A stretch of 64,000 nt of DNA from contig PDUO01000014.1 in assembly GCA_003008705.1 (NCBI GenBank), forward strand, positions 656,696-720,695. The letters run 5' to 3'. The notes under the pieces were generated by a model. It was not told the DNA's origin, did no database searches, and saw only the letters and a program-made list of their open reading frames with translations. Made by a program: the position numbers and the translations under genes. Positions 23,001-32,861 of the stretch are shown piece after piece. Within the stretch, counting starts at the first letter, position 1. The number at the start of each line of letters is the position of its first letter. The stretch is from Pezicula radicicola (taxonomy: Eukaryota; Ascomycota; Leotiomycetes; Helotiales; Dermateaceae).

Positions 23001-25018
23001 AGTATCTTATACGGCATATCTGTTAACATGGAGGCGAAAGCCTCAGCCGACGGATGATATAACGCGTATCTCGAATGTTTTTCCACAATACCTCGTTGTG
23101 CGTACAAGATGAGAATCTGCAGGCTGTTAGCAATTGACATCGAAGAGCTCCATGATATGTACTTCTAGAGAGCTAGCAATAGCATTAATGAGAACAGCAA
23201 AGAAAAGTAGAGATCCTCTGGAGAAGAAACTACCCGAGCCATCGTCTAGATTGTAGAAGACACTTCCCACAACGACAGACATGATGAAGTTGCTAACTAA
23301 TTGAGTGATAGTTAAACTTGGATCACCCTTCAGTCTTCGGAATCCGCGCCATAGGCAAAGTTTGATTTGTTGTATGTAATCCAGGGTATATGGAGACTTG
23401 ATGCGCCTAAAGTTCATTAGTATAGCATTTACATACACAGAATTTCTGGATATAAGTACATACTGTCGTTTGGACTGCTGTGCTCTCCTGGATTCCTTGA
23501 ACTTCTCTAGTTGCTCGCCGCCAATTTGGTAAGTCTGATTATACTGTTCAATGTCTTCGAGCAGGCGAGCTCTTTCGGGGCTTGACTTCCAAAGTGAAGC
23601 GAACTCGATTGCGGTTTTTGGGACCTTGTCTTCCCAGCCTGGCCGAACAACTCTCTCTTCTGCACTAGTCATTGAGGTAAGGAAATCACAGTCTGTTTGT
23701 CTACTGGGGCACTGGAAGCCGAGGTTCTCAAAGTAACTCCTTCCTTTATCCGTCGAACCAAAGAATATCTGGAGGCCATCATATAAGACCGTGACTTTGT
23801 CGAAGATATCGTAGGCGGCCTGTGGTGCTTGGTAAATTGCAACACAAGCAGTCGCTCCCATAAGATCTGTGGATTGACGAAGCGTCTTGCAGAACTCGAT
23901 TGCGTTTGCTGAGTCAAGACCACGAGTGCTGTTGTCCCAGCATTGCAACGGTGCTCCGCTAAGGGTAGCCTCTGCAATACTAACTCGCTTGCGCTCACCG
24001 CCGCTAACTCCACGGATGAAGTCGTCGCCAACCTGAGTATTAGTAGTATGGGTAATGCCGAACATTGCCATCACAACATCTCTCATTTGAGTTGCATATG
24101 TCCATTTATCAACACCACCTGGTAGGTCTCTAGGTGCTCTTGCCATTGCTGCAAAGACTAGAGTATCCCCAACACTAAGCATGGGAAAGTGAACATCAAC
24201 TTCAGCAGTATATATAGCTTCACCTCTGAACTGTGTCTTCATGTGTTCTGCGCTGATACCTATAGACCACTCGTTAGTTTATCGCCATCTATCCTAAGGG
24301 AAAATCTCAAATCACCTTGGTAATTCAATTCTGAACGTTGGTCAAGGTGAATACCATGAGTTTCACCGGCAATCGTCTTTAGCAGGGTCGAACATCCAGA
24401 GCCTGGAGGCCCAAGGACGACAAGCATCTCCCCACTCTTTACAAGACCATCAAACTCGCGCAAGATCTCGATCTTCCTTAGACGTTCAGTCCGGGTTATC
24501 TTCCGTAATAGGCCTCCGAGCTCCAACCATATATTTCCAACGCTCTTTTGGTAATCAGTGGGATTTCCGAAGCCGTATACATTGATATTACGAAAGGCAA
24601 TGCCAGCTGTTCTGTTGGGGAATTTCTCTGGATCTCGAGACTTCAGGTGCAACAGAGCTTTAGCCCATGCCCGAGGCTTGAAATTCTTAGACTGGGGATC
24701 CAAATCTGAGTCTTTCCTTGGGTCGAAGGGATCATGAGTGGCATCTACGGAAGAGTATGTTGAGTGGGCGGTCATTTTCCTAGCGAGCTGCGTAATCTCT
24801 TCATCTCGCTCTGCGTTTGATGGCGAAGCATTGTGGACTCCATCCCAGACACTTCTGTTTTCCATTCTGACATTAGCTACGGTTATTGATGACGAGTTGG
24901 CGGTAGATGAATGATGAGAATTTTGGAAGGTATCCTCCATACTCTCTCCCTTTGAAAGATTATTGTCGCGGTGAACTAAGGAAACGGGTCTTGACTGTTG
25001 TTTAGGAAAGTTGAACAA
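20090..25018 (-). CDS. Full-size PDR/CDR-type ABC transporter (ABCG)
   Basis: The eight-exon model is 25018-24316, 24259-23464, 23406-23163, 23116-22521, 22461-22107, 22046-21662, 21602-21040 and 20980-20090, giving 1510 residues, the usual length for the family. The order is NBD1-TMD1-NBD2-TMD2. NBD1 has the fungal-type Walker [10 protein letters not shown] (203-211), signature [11 protein letters not shown] and the degenerate Walker B region [16 protein letters not shown]2 has [31 protein letters not shown] and [11 protein letters not shown]. The asymmetric, part-degenerate sites are normal for fungal PDR pumps. Such pumps sit in the plasma membrane and export hydrophobic compounds, including azoles, plant defence compounds or endogenous metabolites. 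A Zn2Cys6 regulator lies upstream, divergently. The 57-bp second intron has no stop and keeps the frame, so its retention would add 19 residues. Confidence 0.93.
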
Positions 25019-26145
25019 AATTGATAAATAGATTAAACCGAGGTAGTAGAAGTAGTTGGAGAAAGTGCTAGGATTATAATGTATTATTTAAGTAACATCC
25101 CTACGAATTTAGACGCAAAGATTCCGGAGCTCTACACGAGGAAACGCCAGAAGAATTGTCCCATTTTCTTCCAATAAGATTTGGATGTCATTTCGGGGTG
25201 GACAACAGCCCGGGCCCACAATTTGGCCAACATTAGACCAGGAGTCCAGGACAAGACGGCCCCTATCTGATATAATTTACTTCAGCATTGTGTTATTTTC
25301 CCTCCCAATCTCTACTCCGTATACTTGCATTACTACTAGTATTATAACCGTCTTATTATACGGAGTAACTTAAGCTGTTTATAAGATTTAGCAGCCTTAT
25401 ATAGAGTCGTGGTAGCGCGGTAAGTCTTTTATACCTAGGAGTCTTATTTTTATAATTATTCATCTACTTATTTAACTAATATATGTACTTACTTATTACT
25501 TAGGTAATATAAGTATCTAAAGTAAAGGCGTTTTCGATATTAATAAATACAAAGATTTATTTGTACTTATTCTCTCTTTATAAGGTACTAACTATAATGG
25601 GTTGTTTTATAAAGATATACTAAAATTTCTGTTATAATGTTGTTTGAAAAGTGAAAGTTAGGTTCTAAACTTAAGGTGCTAGCTACTAAAGTTCTAGAAC
25701 GGGATAAACTTTCTTCTGTGGATGGCACTAACGATCACTGTACGTCCGTATGAAATACCGCTATGAAGATCAAAGAGCTATGTCCGACAGCCTTTAAAAC
25801 CAACCCCTAAGCGAAAGCCGACGATTAATGAACTGGTTACTAATCTTTCGCGGGAAATGGCACTACAATGATCTATAATGGGACAATACCGAGTCCGAGT
25901 TGAATGTGCTGGGTCCTGAACTATATGGGCGAATAGTTACACCGCCACCCGGATAGCCAGCGCCTGGCTACTTGCCTCTGTGAACTACGGTACGTAACAA
26001 TAAAGCAAAAATGGATCTGTCGTTCTGGTGGGTTCGGGAAGGGACAAATAATCAAATCCGTCTCGTGTGGAGTTGATTCTGCAACATCGCGTTTGCCATC
26101 CTAATATCATCACGAAATCGTCGACAACCTTAACTCTACGACAAT
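25019..26145. other. Shared upstream region of ABC transporter and regulator, with AT-rich core
   Basis: A divergent promoter interval. An 11-bp perfect inverted repeat (TACTCCGTATA at 25313-25323, TATACGGAGTA at 25357-25367) encloses 33 bp. From about 25380 to 25690 the sequence is strongly AT-rich. CGG-type triplets occur near both ends, but no convincing paired site stands out. No gene was recognised. Confidence 0.45.
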
Positions 26146-28852
26146 ATGTATCAAGCCGCCTATTCACAGCCTGTGGTACCAAGCAATGCTTCTGGAGTGC
26201 AAGTCAGTAACTCTGGGACTACTGCGATAGCTGCAACAGCGTGTATAGCATGTCGAAAGCGCAAGTTGAGATGCGACCGTCTGAAGCCAAAATGTGGTAC
26301 CTGCTCAAGGACGAGAAATGAGTGCGAGTTTCCAAACCCCGTGAGGAAAATGGTCTCAAAGAGACGGAGCACCAAAGATCTTGAAGCAAGATTAGGTATT
26401 TAGTTTTGTAGCCGTCTCTTGCGTCCACACTGTACTAATTGCTCGGCCAAAGCTCATATAGAGACCAGGCTGAATCATAAAGATACTCCCTCAGCCAAAC
26501 GGCCTATCGTAAATAATGAACTGTCCAATTCAGCAGTATCATTAACCCGGCGTGATCGTTCTTTCCCAGGACCATCTGCAAACAGCGCAGCAGAAACCAA
26601 GTTTCAAAGTGCAATAGAAGAAAAAAGACGTAGGAAATCGAACCTAGAGTTTCCAGAGAAACCGGCGCAAACGACACTCGACCTGCTCAGCTTGCGTTTG
26701 GAAGAATCCCTTCCCCCAGAATCAGTACAGCAGGAACTGTCAGTAGACTCTCCTTATGATTTCTCTCTACCCTAAATTTACCAACTATCTAGATTTCAAA
26801 TTTATTTTGCTCGAGTGCACTGCTACATTCCCATGACGCACAAGCCTACGTTTCTAGCAGCTCTGAAGTTTGAGTTTCATCAACGACCGCCAAAGTGTCT
26901 CCAATATGCTATGTGGGCCATAGCGGCTTCCGTCTCTCAGAAATACAATAATTTCTGCAATGTTTTGTATGAAAGAGCCCGTGAATACTCAATAGCCGAT
27001 GAGCTGAAGGTCAGTTTCACCTTGTTAAGATTATAAAGTAGCTTTCTAATGCCATAGGAGCCAGGCAGAAAGCTCCCTTACCGTCTACCATGCTCAGTCG
27101 TGGCATCTAATAGCAACTTTGGAAGCTCAGAAAGCCAATCTCGAGCGATCATGGATAAGCACAGGACGTTGCGTGCGCCTGGTACAGATGATGGGTCTAC
27201 AGTATGTAGACGACCCGAGGGATGAAGTTAAGGCGCTACCCAAGACTCAAGACCCTGTCGAGCTAGAGGAGCGTCGCCGAACCTTTTGGGCAGCTTATTT
27301 TGGTGATCGTTGGGCTAGTGCTGGCAGTGGTTGGCCAATGTCGATAAGTGAGAGCGAGGTAGGTATCTCTTCTTTCAACAATTCCATTGATCAGTTCAGT
27401 AACGAAGTTAGGTTTTCACTAGGCTACCTATGTCAGAGTTGGCATTCGAGAGCGGAATAGATGAAACAAGCCCATTCCTGCTAGAGACCTTAGTCGGCGA
27501 CGGAGCATCGAGGCTTGCCTCGCCTTTCGCGGGTATCCTTCTAGCAGCGACTCTTTTTGGCCGCAACTTCACACACATTCACAATAAGCCAAAGGGAGAC
27601 AATCCTAAGGATACAAAGAATGGGAAGTTTTGGTCCCGCCATCGAGAATTTGATAACATCCTGTCCTCCACCTTCATGCACCTCCCAGAACATCTCAAAC
27701 TCTCCGGAGGAATCCGGGACTTGAGGACTCTATTTTTGCATATGAGTTTACATACATCTCTAATATCTCTACACAGAGCAGCTGTTATTGTAGCTGTAAA
27801 ATATCGCCTCGATCCAAACCTTATCACAAGAAGTGTGAGTAGATGCATTATAGCTGCTAACGAGATCTGTAACATAATGAAGATGATTGACTACCACGAT
27901 CTCACTAAGGTAAAAGGCTATTCTTAAGAGGTTTGAGACTAAAGCTGACCAAAATTCACAGATGAACCCATGGACAGGCTGCGCTCTCTACATTGCTGGT
28001 CGCGTCTACTGCCATGACATAAGAGTAGCTGGGCCCACGAAGCTTGAAAGTTCATCCAACCTAGAATTTCTTCTATCGGCGATGAATGCAATTATGGAGC
28101 GAAACTCTTTTATAAAGCTTTTCACAACTCAGCTAGAATCCGAACTGCGAGCTGCAAGGCATGCAGCTGTTCACCAAGAAACGGGTGTTATTGGTGAAAT
28201 ACTCACGACCTCACCAAGAATTACATGCTATCTTCTCAGTAACCCCCGCTCCACTAATAATGATACATCCGTCAATATTAAGGAGACTTCCGAATTCAAA
28301 GGGAATTCACCTTTATCCCTACTAGGATCAAGTTCCAGGCCACCGGTCTCTGGAATCTTTATTGAAGACGACCTCGATGCAAAACCCTGCCCATCCGAAC
28401 AACTGGGTGGCCATGAGACTGAACAATGCCCCGGTTTAAATGAGGGAGGGAATACCTCTTTCGCATCTCGTCAAGACACCTTGAACAGTACTGAACAACG
28501 GTTCAGCCACAATGACTCCTCTGCAGTCCGAAACAGTAGAATACAGAATCAGGCGCCGACAATTGCTGAGTTTCAAAGACTCCCAAAGTCAAGTCCGACG
28601 CAACAGGAGAAAGGTCAGACAAGTAGTATCAACAACTTTCGAGATATGCAAAATGCCGAAATCCCCGCGAGATATCTCCCAAGCAACTACGGTACGATGC
28701 AACCTAATGTCTACGCAACAAGGGACCAGAGAAGGGCCAATTATGATATCTGGAACTTCCAGCGCCTGTTTTTCCACTCTGTAGACGAAAGTCGGGACAC
28801 GGGAATAGATGGTGTCATACCGGGTGATTATTCAATGGAATTAGATACATAA
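26146..28852 (+). CDS. Zn2Cys6 transcription factor with fungal-specific regulatory domain
   Basis: The six-exon model is 26146-26395, 26453-26738, 26793-27009, 27065-27358, 27412-27909 and 27962-28852, giving 811 residues. The zinc cluster is C33-X2-C36-X6-C43-X6-C50-X2-C53-X6-C60 with basic run RKRKLRC, followed by SKRRSTKDLEARLAHIE, a linker and short coiled coil. The middle domain starts near LFQIYFARVHCYIPMTHKPTFL, a typical fungal_trans opening that fixed the choice of the GTCAGT donor at 26739. Further signatures are AQSWHLIATLEAQK, RCVRLVQMMGLQ and ERRRTFWAAYFGDRWAS. The C-terminal 200 residues are polar and low in structure. It is divergent from the PDR transporter, a common arrangement for pump regulators, so control of that pump is a reasonable guess. 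Confidence 0.88.
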
Positions 28853-29808
28853 AATCGTCCTAAATGAGTCCGTTTACAGATAATTTCGGAGTATTACTTG
28901 AGGTCAGCGTTATTTTGTGACTACCGTGCCCACAGCTTCGTCGGCTATTCTAAAATAGCAACGAGGTAGTAGTTAAATAACTACATCCTAGGCTAGAAAT
29001 TAACTTTGGAAGGGGCACGAAGAGTAAAGGAAAGAACGTAGGTGGCAGGGTTGACAACAGATGTTGTCGGTAGACAAGGGAAGCATCTACACAATTTATT
29101 GAATCATAGTACTTCCCTTCGGGTCTTGTTTTTGAAAATCTCAGCCTCTGATCTTGAGCAGTAAACAGTGAAGAGCTTCGGTCATCAATTTTTAATATTT
29201 TTTGCGGGCTTTGAATTATTATTTGTTCTCTGTCGCTGGCTCGACATGAAGTAGTATACTATGGTGGTGTAGAAAGCTTCTTGATAATCATCATAATTTT
29301 TGAGTGTTATTGTGTTTTCTGAAGTGTAAAGAATAGTAAAGAATATATATGCAGCCTTCTTGAAACTAAATATGGTTCCTTAATGTGATCCTCAGGACTT
29401 GATTCTCTTCGTCGATCATTGTTTGTAACGGAGCATCCCATTGCGTCTCTAATTGGAGCCTAAAACAATAATCTCGAAGTATGGGATTATCAGCGATTCC
29501 TGGAGCTGCTAAAGCTTGTGATTATTAGGACTATATAATATACTGTTGGTACAAATTAGAGGAAGTGGACCCTTCCCACTCCGACCCATAATCTCTGGCA
29601 TTTTGACACGATATAACAAGAACGGCCAGAGACAGGTTATTACTATTCACATACTCGCAGTAAAGACTTCAGAGGAGTTTCATAAATGAGACAGTCAATA
29701 TAACAAGGGACAATATATTATATTACAGCATTTGGTGGTACAAATATCCACCAAAGCTTCAAACAAAATCGGGGTAACTTAAAAGCCAAACATGTAACAT
29801 TTTCCCAC
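28853..29808. other. Intergenic region between convergent genes
   Basis: Two 3' ends face each other. Composition is moderately AT-rich and no open frame, RNA or clear repeat was recognised. Confidence 0.5.
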
Positions 29809-30738
29809 TCAATAACCATGGCTCTTCAATTCTGCCTCCGTGTATTCCCACAACTCATCTGCCAGAGAGGAGTTTTCGATCAACCGATTTCCAGTAAACT
29901 CCTTGACGCCTGGGAAGTAGAAGACACCGCTCTTAACATCCTGAGCCCTGCCTGTAGCCGCAAACAATTGAGGTAGAGCACCGTCGTGTGTATCGACCAA
30001 AAATAGTTTGAAGGCCAAAGTAAAGACCCAAGCGAGGTGAGGGTAGTTGTTTGTCGTATTGTTAGTGATGCCGGTCCTTACAAGGCCAGGGTGGATGGCA
30101 TTGGATTTGATGTTAGGATAGAGTTTAGCAAGTGATTTCGTAAAGTACAGGTTCGCGAGCTTGGATTGTCCGTAACGTGCAGTTCCACTAATTTCGGCGA
30201 GCGGGCTCTTGTTCTGCGACAGGAGGAGGCCCGCTTTGGGTCCGAATTTGAAGGCTTCTGAGCTAAGGTTGACAATACGCACATCTGACCCTGGAAGACT
30301 CGCCGTCTTCTGTAGCGTGGGCATCAATAGTTTGGTGAATAGCGCCGGTCCCATGTGGTTTGTGCCGAATTGAACCTCATAACCGTCCTCGGTAAGTCCT
30401 GGCGGCACGCCCATAATTCCAGCGTTGTTGATTAGGATATCGAGGCGATCACTCTGCGTAATGAAAGCATCGGCAGCTCTCTTCACGGAAGCGAATGAGG
30501 ACAGGTCGATCTCAAGAAACTGGACATTGGCTTTAGGCGCAGTCTTCTTAATATCAAAAATGGCTTCTTCCGCCTTTCCCTTGCTTCGAGCCCCCATGAA
30601 AATCTGGCTCGGATTGCGTTTGGCCAGTTGAAGGACAGTTTCTTTTCCAAGGCCACTATTACCACCAGTCACGATAATTACTTTTCCGGACAAATCGGGA
30701 ATGTCCTTGTCGGAGTCGAAGGGAACTTTAGGGGCCAT
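29809..30738 (-). CDS. Short-chain dehydrogenase (retinol dehydrogenase/WWOX-like SDR)
   Basis: An intronless gene of 309 residues. The cofactor motif TGGNSGLG is at 24-31, followed by ARSKGKAEE after beta-2, which favours NADP(H). NNAG is at 104-107, the catalytic serine lies in IVNLSSEA at about 159, and Tyr189 and Lys193 are in YGQSK. The late motif HPGLVRTGI and the C-terminal lid GVFYFPGVKEFTGN fit fungal members related to retinol dehydrogenase and WW-domain oxidoreductase. It probably reduces a lipophilic carbonyl compound, but the substrate cannot be inferred. It lies convergent to the second Zn2Cys6 regulator. All catalytic residues are present, so it is expected to be active. Confidence 0.92.
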   Translation of the reverse strand: MAPKVPFDSDKDIPDLSGKVIIVTGGNSGLGKETVLQLAKRNPSQIFMGARSKGKAEEAIFDIKKTAPKANVQFLEIDLSSFASVKRAADAFITQSDRLDILINNAGIMGVPPGLTEDGYEVQFGTNHMGPALFTKLLMPTLQKTASLPGSDVRIVNLSSEAFKFGPKAGLLLSQNKSPLAEISGTARYGQSKLANLYFTKSLAKLYPNIKSNAIHPGLVRTGITNNTTNNYPHLAWVFTLAFKLFLVDTHDGALPQLFAATGRAQDVKSGVFYFPGVKEFTGNRLIENSSLADELWEYTEAELKSHGY

Positions 30739-31497
30739 GATGCCGATGATGAAATGTTATTATAAAGCGAAGATTGGACGATGGTATGATTCTGACGAGC
30801 CTCTGCTTTTTCTCCACCACAATCGTAAAGGCAGATATGCTTCTTATAAGTCATCCAAGATGAAGTACCAATATCGGGCTTTGGCCAGCGTAGGGTCACT
30901 AAGTTACTAATTCACGGGTTATGCTTTAAGAAAAACATCTTCTATAGGCGTCCGTAGCAGTCTACAAAGTTAGTCCGAATATTGTCTTGTAGCTGGTTTG
31001 AAGAAAATTTCGGCACTTGGCTGAAGTCACATAAATACTAATCACCACCGAGCTCTCGGACTACGGTACAACTTCATACCCTGGTTTCCGAGGGGTATTA
31101 GCTTGTTAAACTACCAGTACAGTAACCTAAACCCTGCAAGTATGTATTATACCATATGTATTATACCAGATCGCGTTCTACTCTGTATAGGCACCCTTAG
31201 AGCAGTTTTACATTTACAGACCCCCTCCGACCTGGCATATTATTCCTTATTAGATAAGTGGGTCTCGCTAAGCCCGTCGCTATTTCTTTGACATTACGAA
31301 GTACTATCTACAGTATAAGTTGAAGTTTCCGTCATATCGATAGAGCTTCCGCTGGACTGGACCCTGGAGAACAGCGCGATCTATTAAATAGACGTAATTT
31401 AGTCCTTAAAAAGCTTATTCGTAGACAATTTGTACTAGGCGCGCTACACCGAAGCACAAGTGGTGTCACCCGCCCTTAATTCTTCCATTCAGAATGA
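30739..31497. other. Intergenic region bordering the transposon hotspot
   Basis: Contains the SDR promoter at its left end. The remainder has no recognised gene. Its right end may include the decayed 5' part of the following relic, because protein-like reading starts there without a start codon. Confidence 0.45.
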
Positions 31498-31777
31498 GTG
31501 CAAAGTACTCAGCGATTACTCGGCTCGATAAGCAGCATCAGAGGCTTAATCGATGACGTCTGCGCTAGTATACCACTCTTCGCCGGCGAATTCAGTTATA
31601 CATCTGCTACGAATAATGGTAATAATAATATCATCGTCGAAGATCATAGAAAGGTGAGAGATAAGGTGAAAGCAAGCGAAATGCCCTATCTATCTTTTCC
31701 ACTATACACTATCATTGATACTTCTGCTGTCTCCGATATCTCAATTCTTCAGCAGCAGTGGATCAGGAACCGTCTTT
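31498..31777 (+). pseudogene. C-terminal relic of a Zn2Cys6-type regulator, cut off by a TIR element
   Basis: The readable peptide contains ISSIRGLIDDVCASIPLF, then a polar stretch, then YLSFPLYTIIDTS and QQQWIRNRLLQW. This order (an I-D-x-C-A-S-x-P segment, a hydrophobic L-x-F-P-L-Y segment, then an aromatic WIRNRL segment) resembles the tail of many fungal C6 factors. Coding resemblance stops at the border of the TIR element that begins at 31780. No start, zinc cluster or upstream exon was found, so this is a fragment. The family call is tentative. Confidence 0.45.
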
Positions 31778-31779
31778 TA

Positions 31780-32234
31780 CAGTGGGTGGACATTAGTCTG
31801 TCACTTACCCTATTTTACACTAAAACACTCCTAGTACATCCACTTATATAACTTTAACTTAGGCTATAAGTATATCTAAAAATTTAACTAGTAAGTATTT
31901 TTAGTATTTAAAGTAGACTTCTTTATATTAGATTTTAATTATATCTAATAGTTACTATAGGAAATAGTAAATAATTTAGGATAGTAAATTTTTAAGTAAA
32001 TTTTAGTATAAAACTAGTAAATTCTATACTCCTCCTACTTCTAATCTCTATTAATTAATCCTAGTTACCTATAATTTTAATATAGAGATAGAAAAATATA
32101 TTTAACTATCGAATAAATAAGTCTAGTATAAAGACTTTAATTAATTATCCCTTCTTTACTATAAACCTTTAAAGTATTAGGTATAAGTTTTGGTATAAAA
32201 TAGGGGTAAGTGACAGACTAATGTCCACCTACTG
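31780..32234. mobile_element. 455-bp non-autonomous TIR element (MITE-like) flanked by TA
   Basis: The ends carry inverted repeats of about 48 bp, opening CAGTGGGTGGACATTAGTCT on the left and the same with one change on the right (read as reverse complement). They continue through GTCACTTACCC and TATTTTA with one indel and a few transitions. Both ends are bordered by TA (31778-31779 and 32235-32236), the target duplication of Tc1/mariner elements, and CAGTG is a common mariner-type terminus. The interior is extremely AT-rich and non-coding. It abuts a regulator-like relic. Movement would need a transposase supplied elsewhere. Confidence 0.8.
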
Positions 32235-32522
32235 TAAGTGCCAGCCATACAACCAGTTACACTATCCTCGAGAAGTTTGCAGGTTGAATTGCAATTACCA
32301 ATTTTACAGTACTATGAAATACATCTTGTAAAATTCCATGTCTGGATAGAAGAACTATAGCCAGTGATAATAGTTGTAGCTAAGGAGTCAAAAAAGATTA
32401 CTATTGATTTTATTTCCTTCCCTATTTCCTTCCCTCCCCCTCCCCCTACTCACCTTATCTCATCTACTACTAGTACTAACAATCCAACCTCACTCGCGTT
32501 TCTCAACAGAAACTAATTCCCA
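32235..32522. other. Spacer between two TIR elements
   Basis: Starts with possible remains of the interrupted relic, then a CCTTCC/CCCCCT-rich tract at about 32407-32450. No gene was recognised. Confidence 0.4.
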
Positions 32523-32686
32523 ATCCCTTACTCCGTCCTACGGCTAGTGGACTATGTGTTTTCTTACCACCTCCTTTCTCCTAGGCAATATACTATTACA
32601 GGGGGCTCTACAAGGCATATTAGCGTACACCTCAGAGAGCGGTGTACTGTGACACGGTCCACTGGCCGTAGGACGGAGTAAGGGAT
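32523..32686. mobile_element. 164-bp short inverted-repeat element (MITE-like)
   Basis: The left terminus reads ATCCCTTACTCCGTCCTACG and the right terminus is its reverse complement. The match extends inward through GGC, one mismatch and AGTGGAC, making arms of about 30 bp. The 100-bp centre is non-coding. No clear target duplication could be fixed. The small size and matched arms suggest a miniature DNA transposon or a fold-back remnant. Confidence 0.55.
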
Positions 32687-32861
32687 AGGTTAGTATTAAC
32701 GTGTAAATCTATATAATAACTCCTATACTAGTTAGTTTATAAGAGATTATTTTGATTAGGATAATGAACTAGTTACCCAAATTAACCAAGGTACTCAAAT
32801 CCATCTCCAACATCCAAATAGACATCCACTTAAAATGATATCTTATAAAACCAATTTTTTA

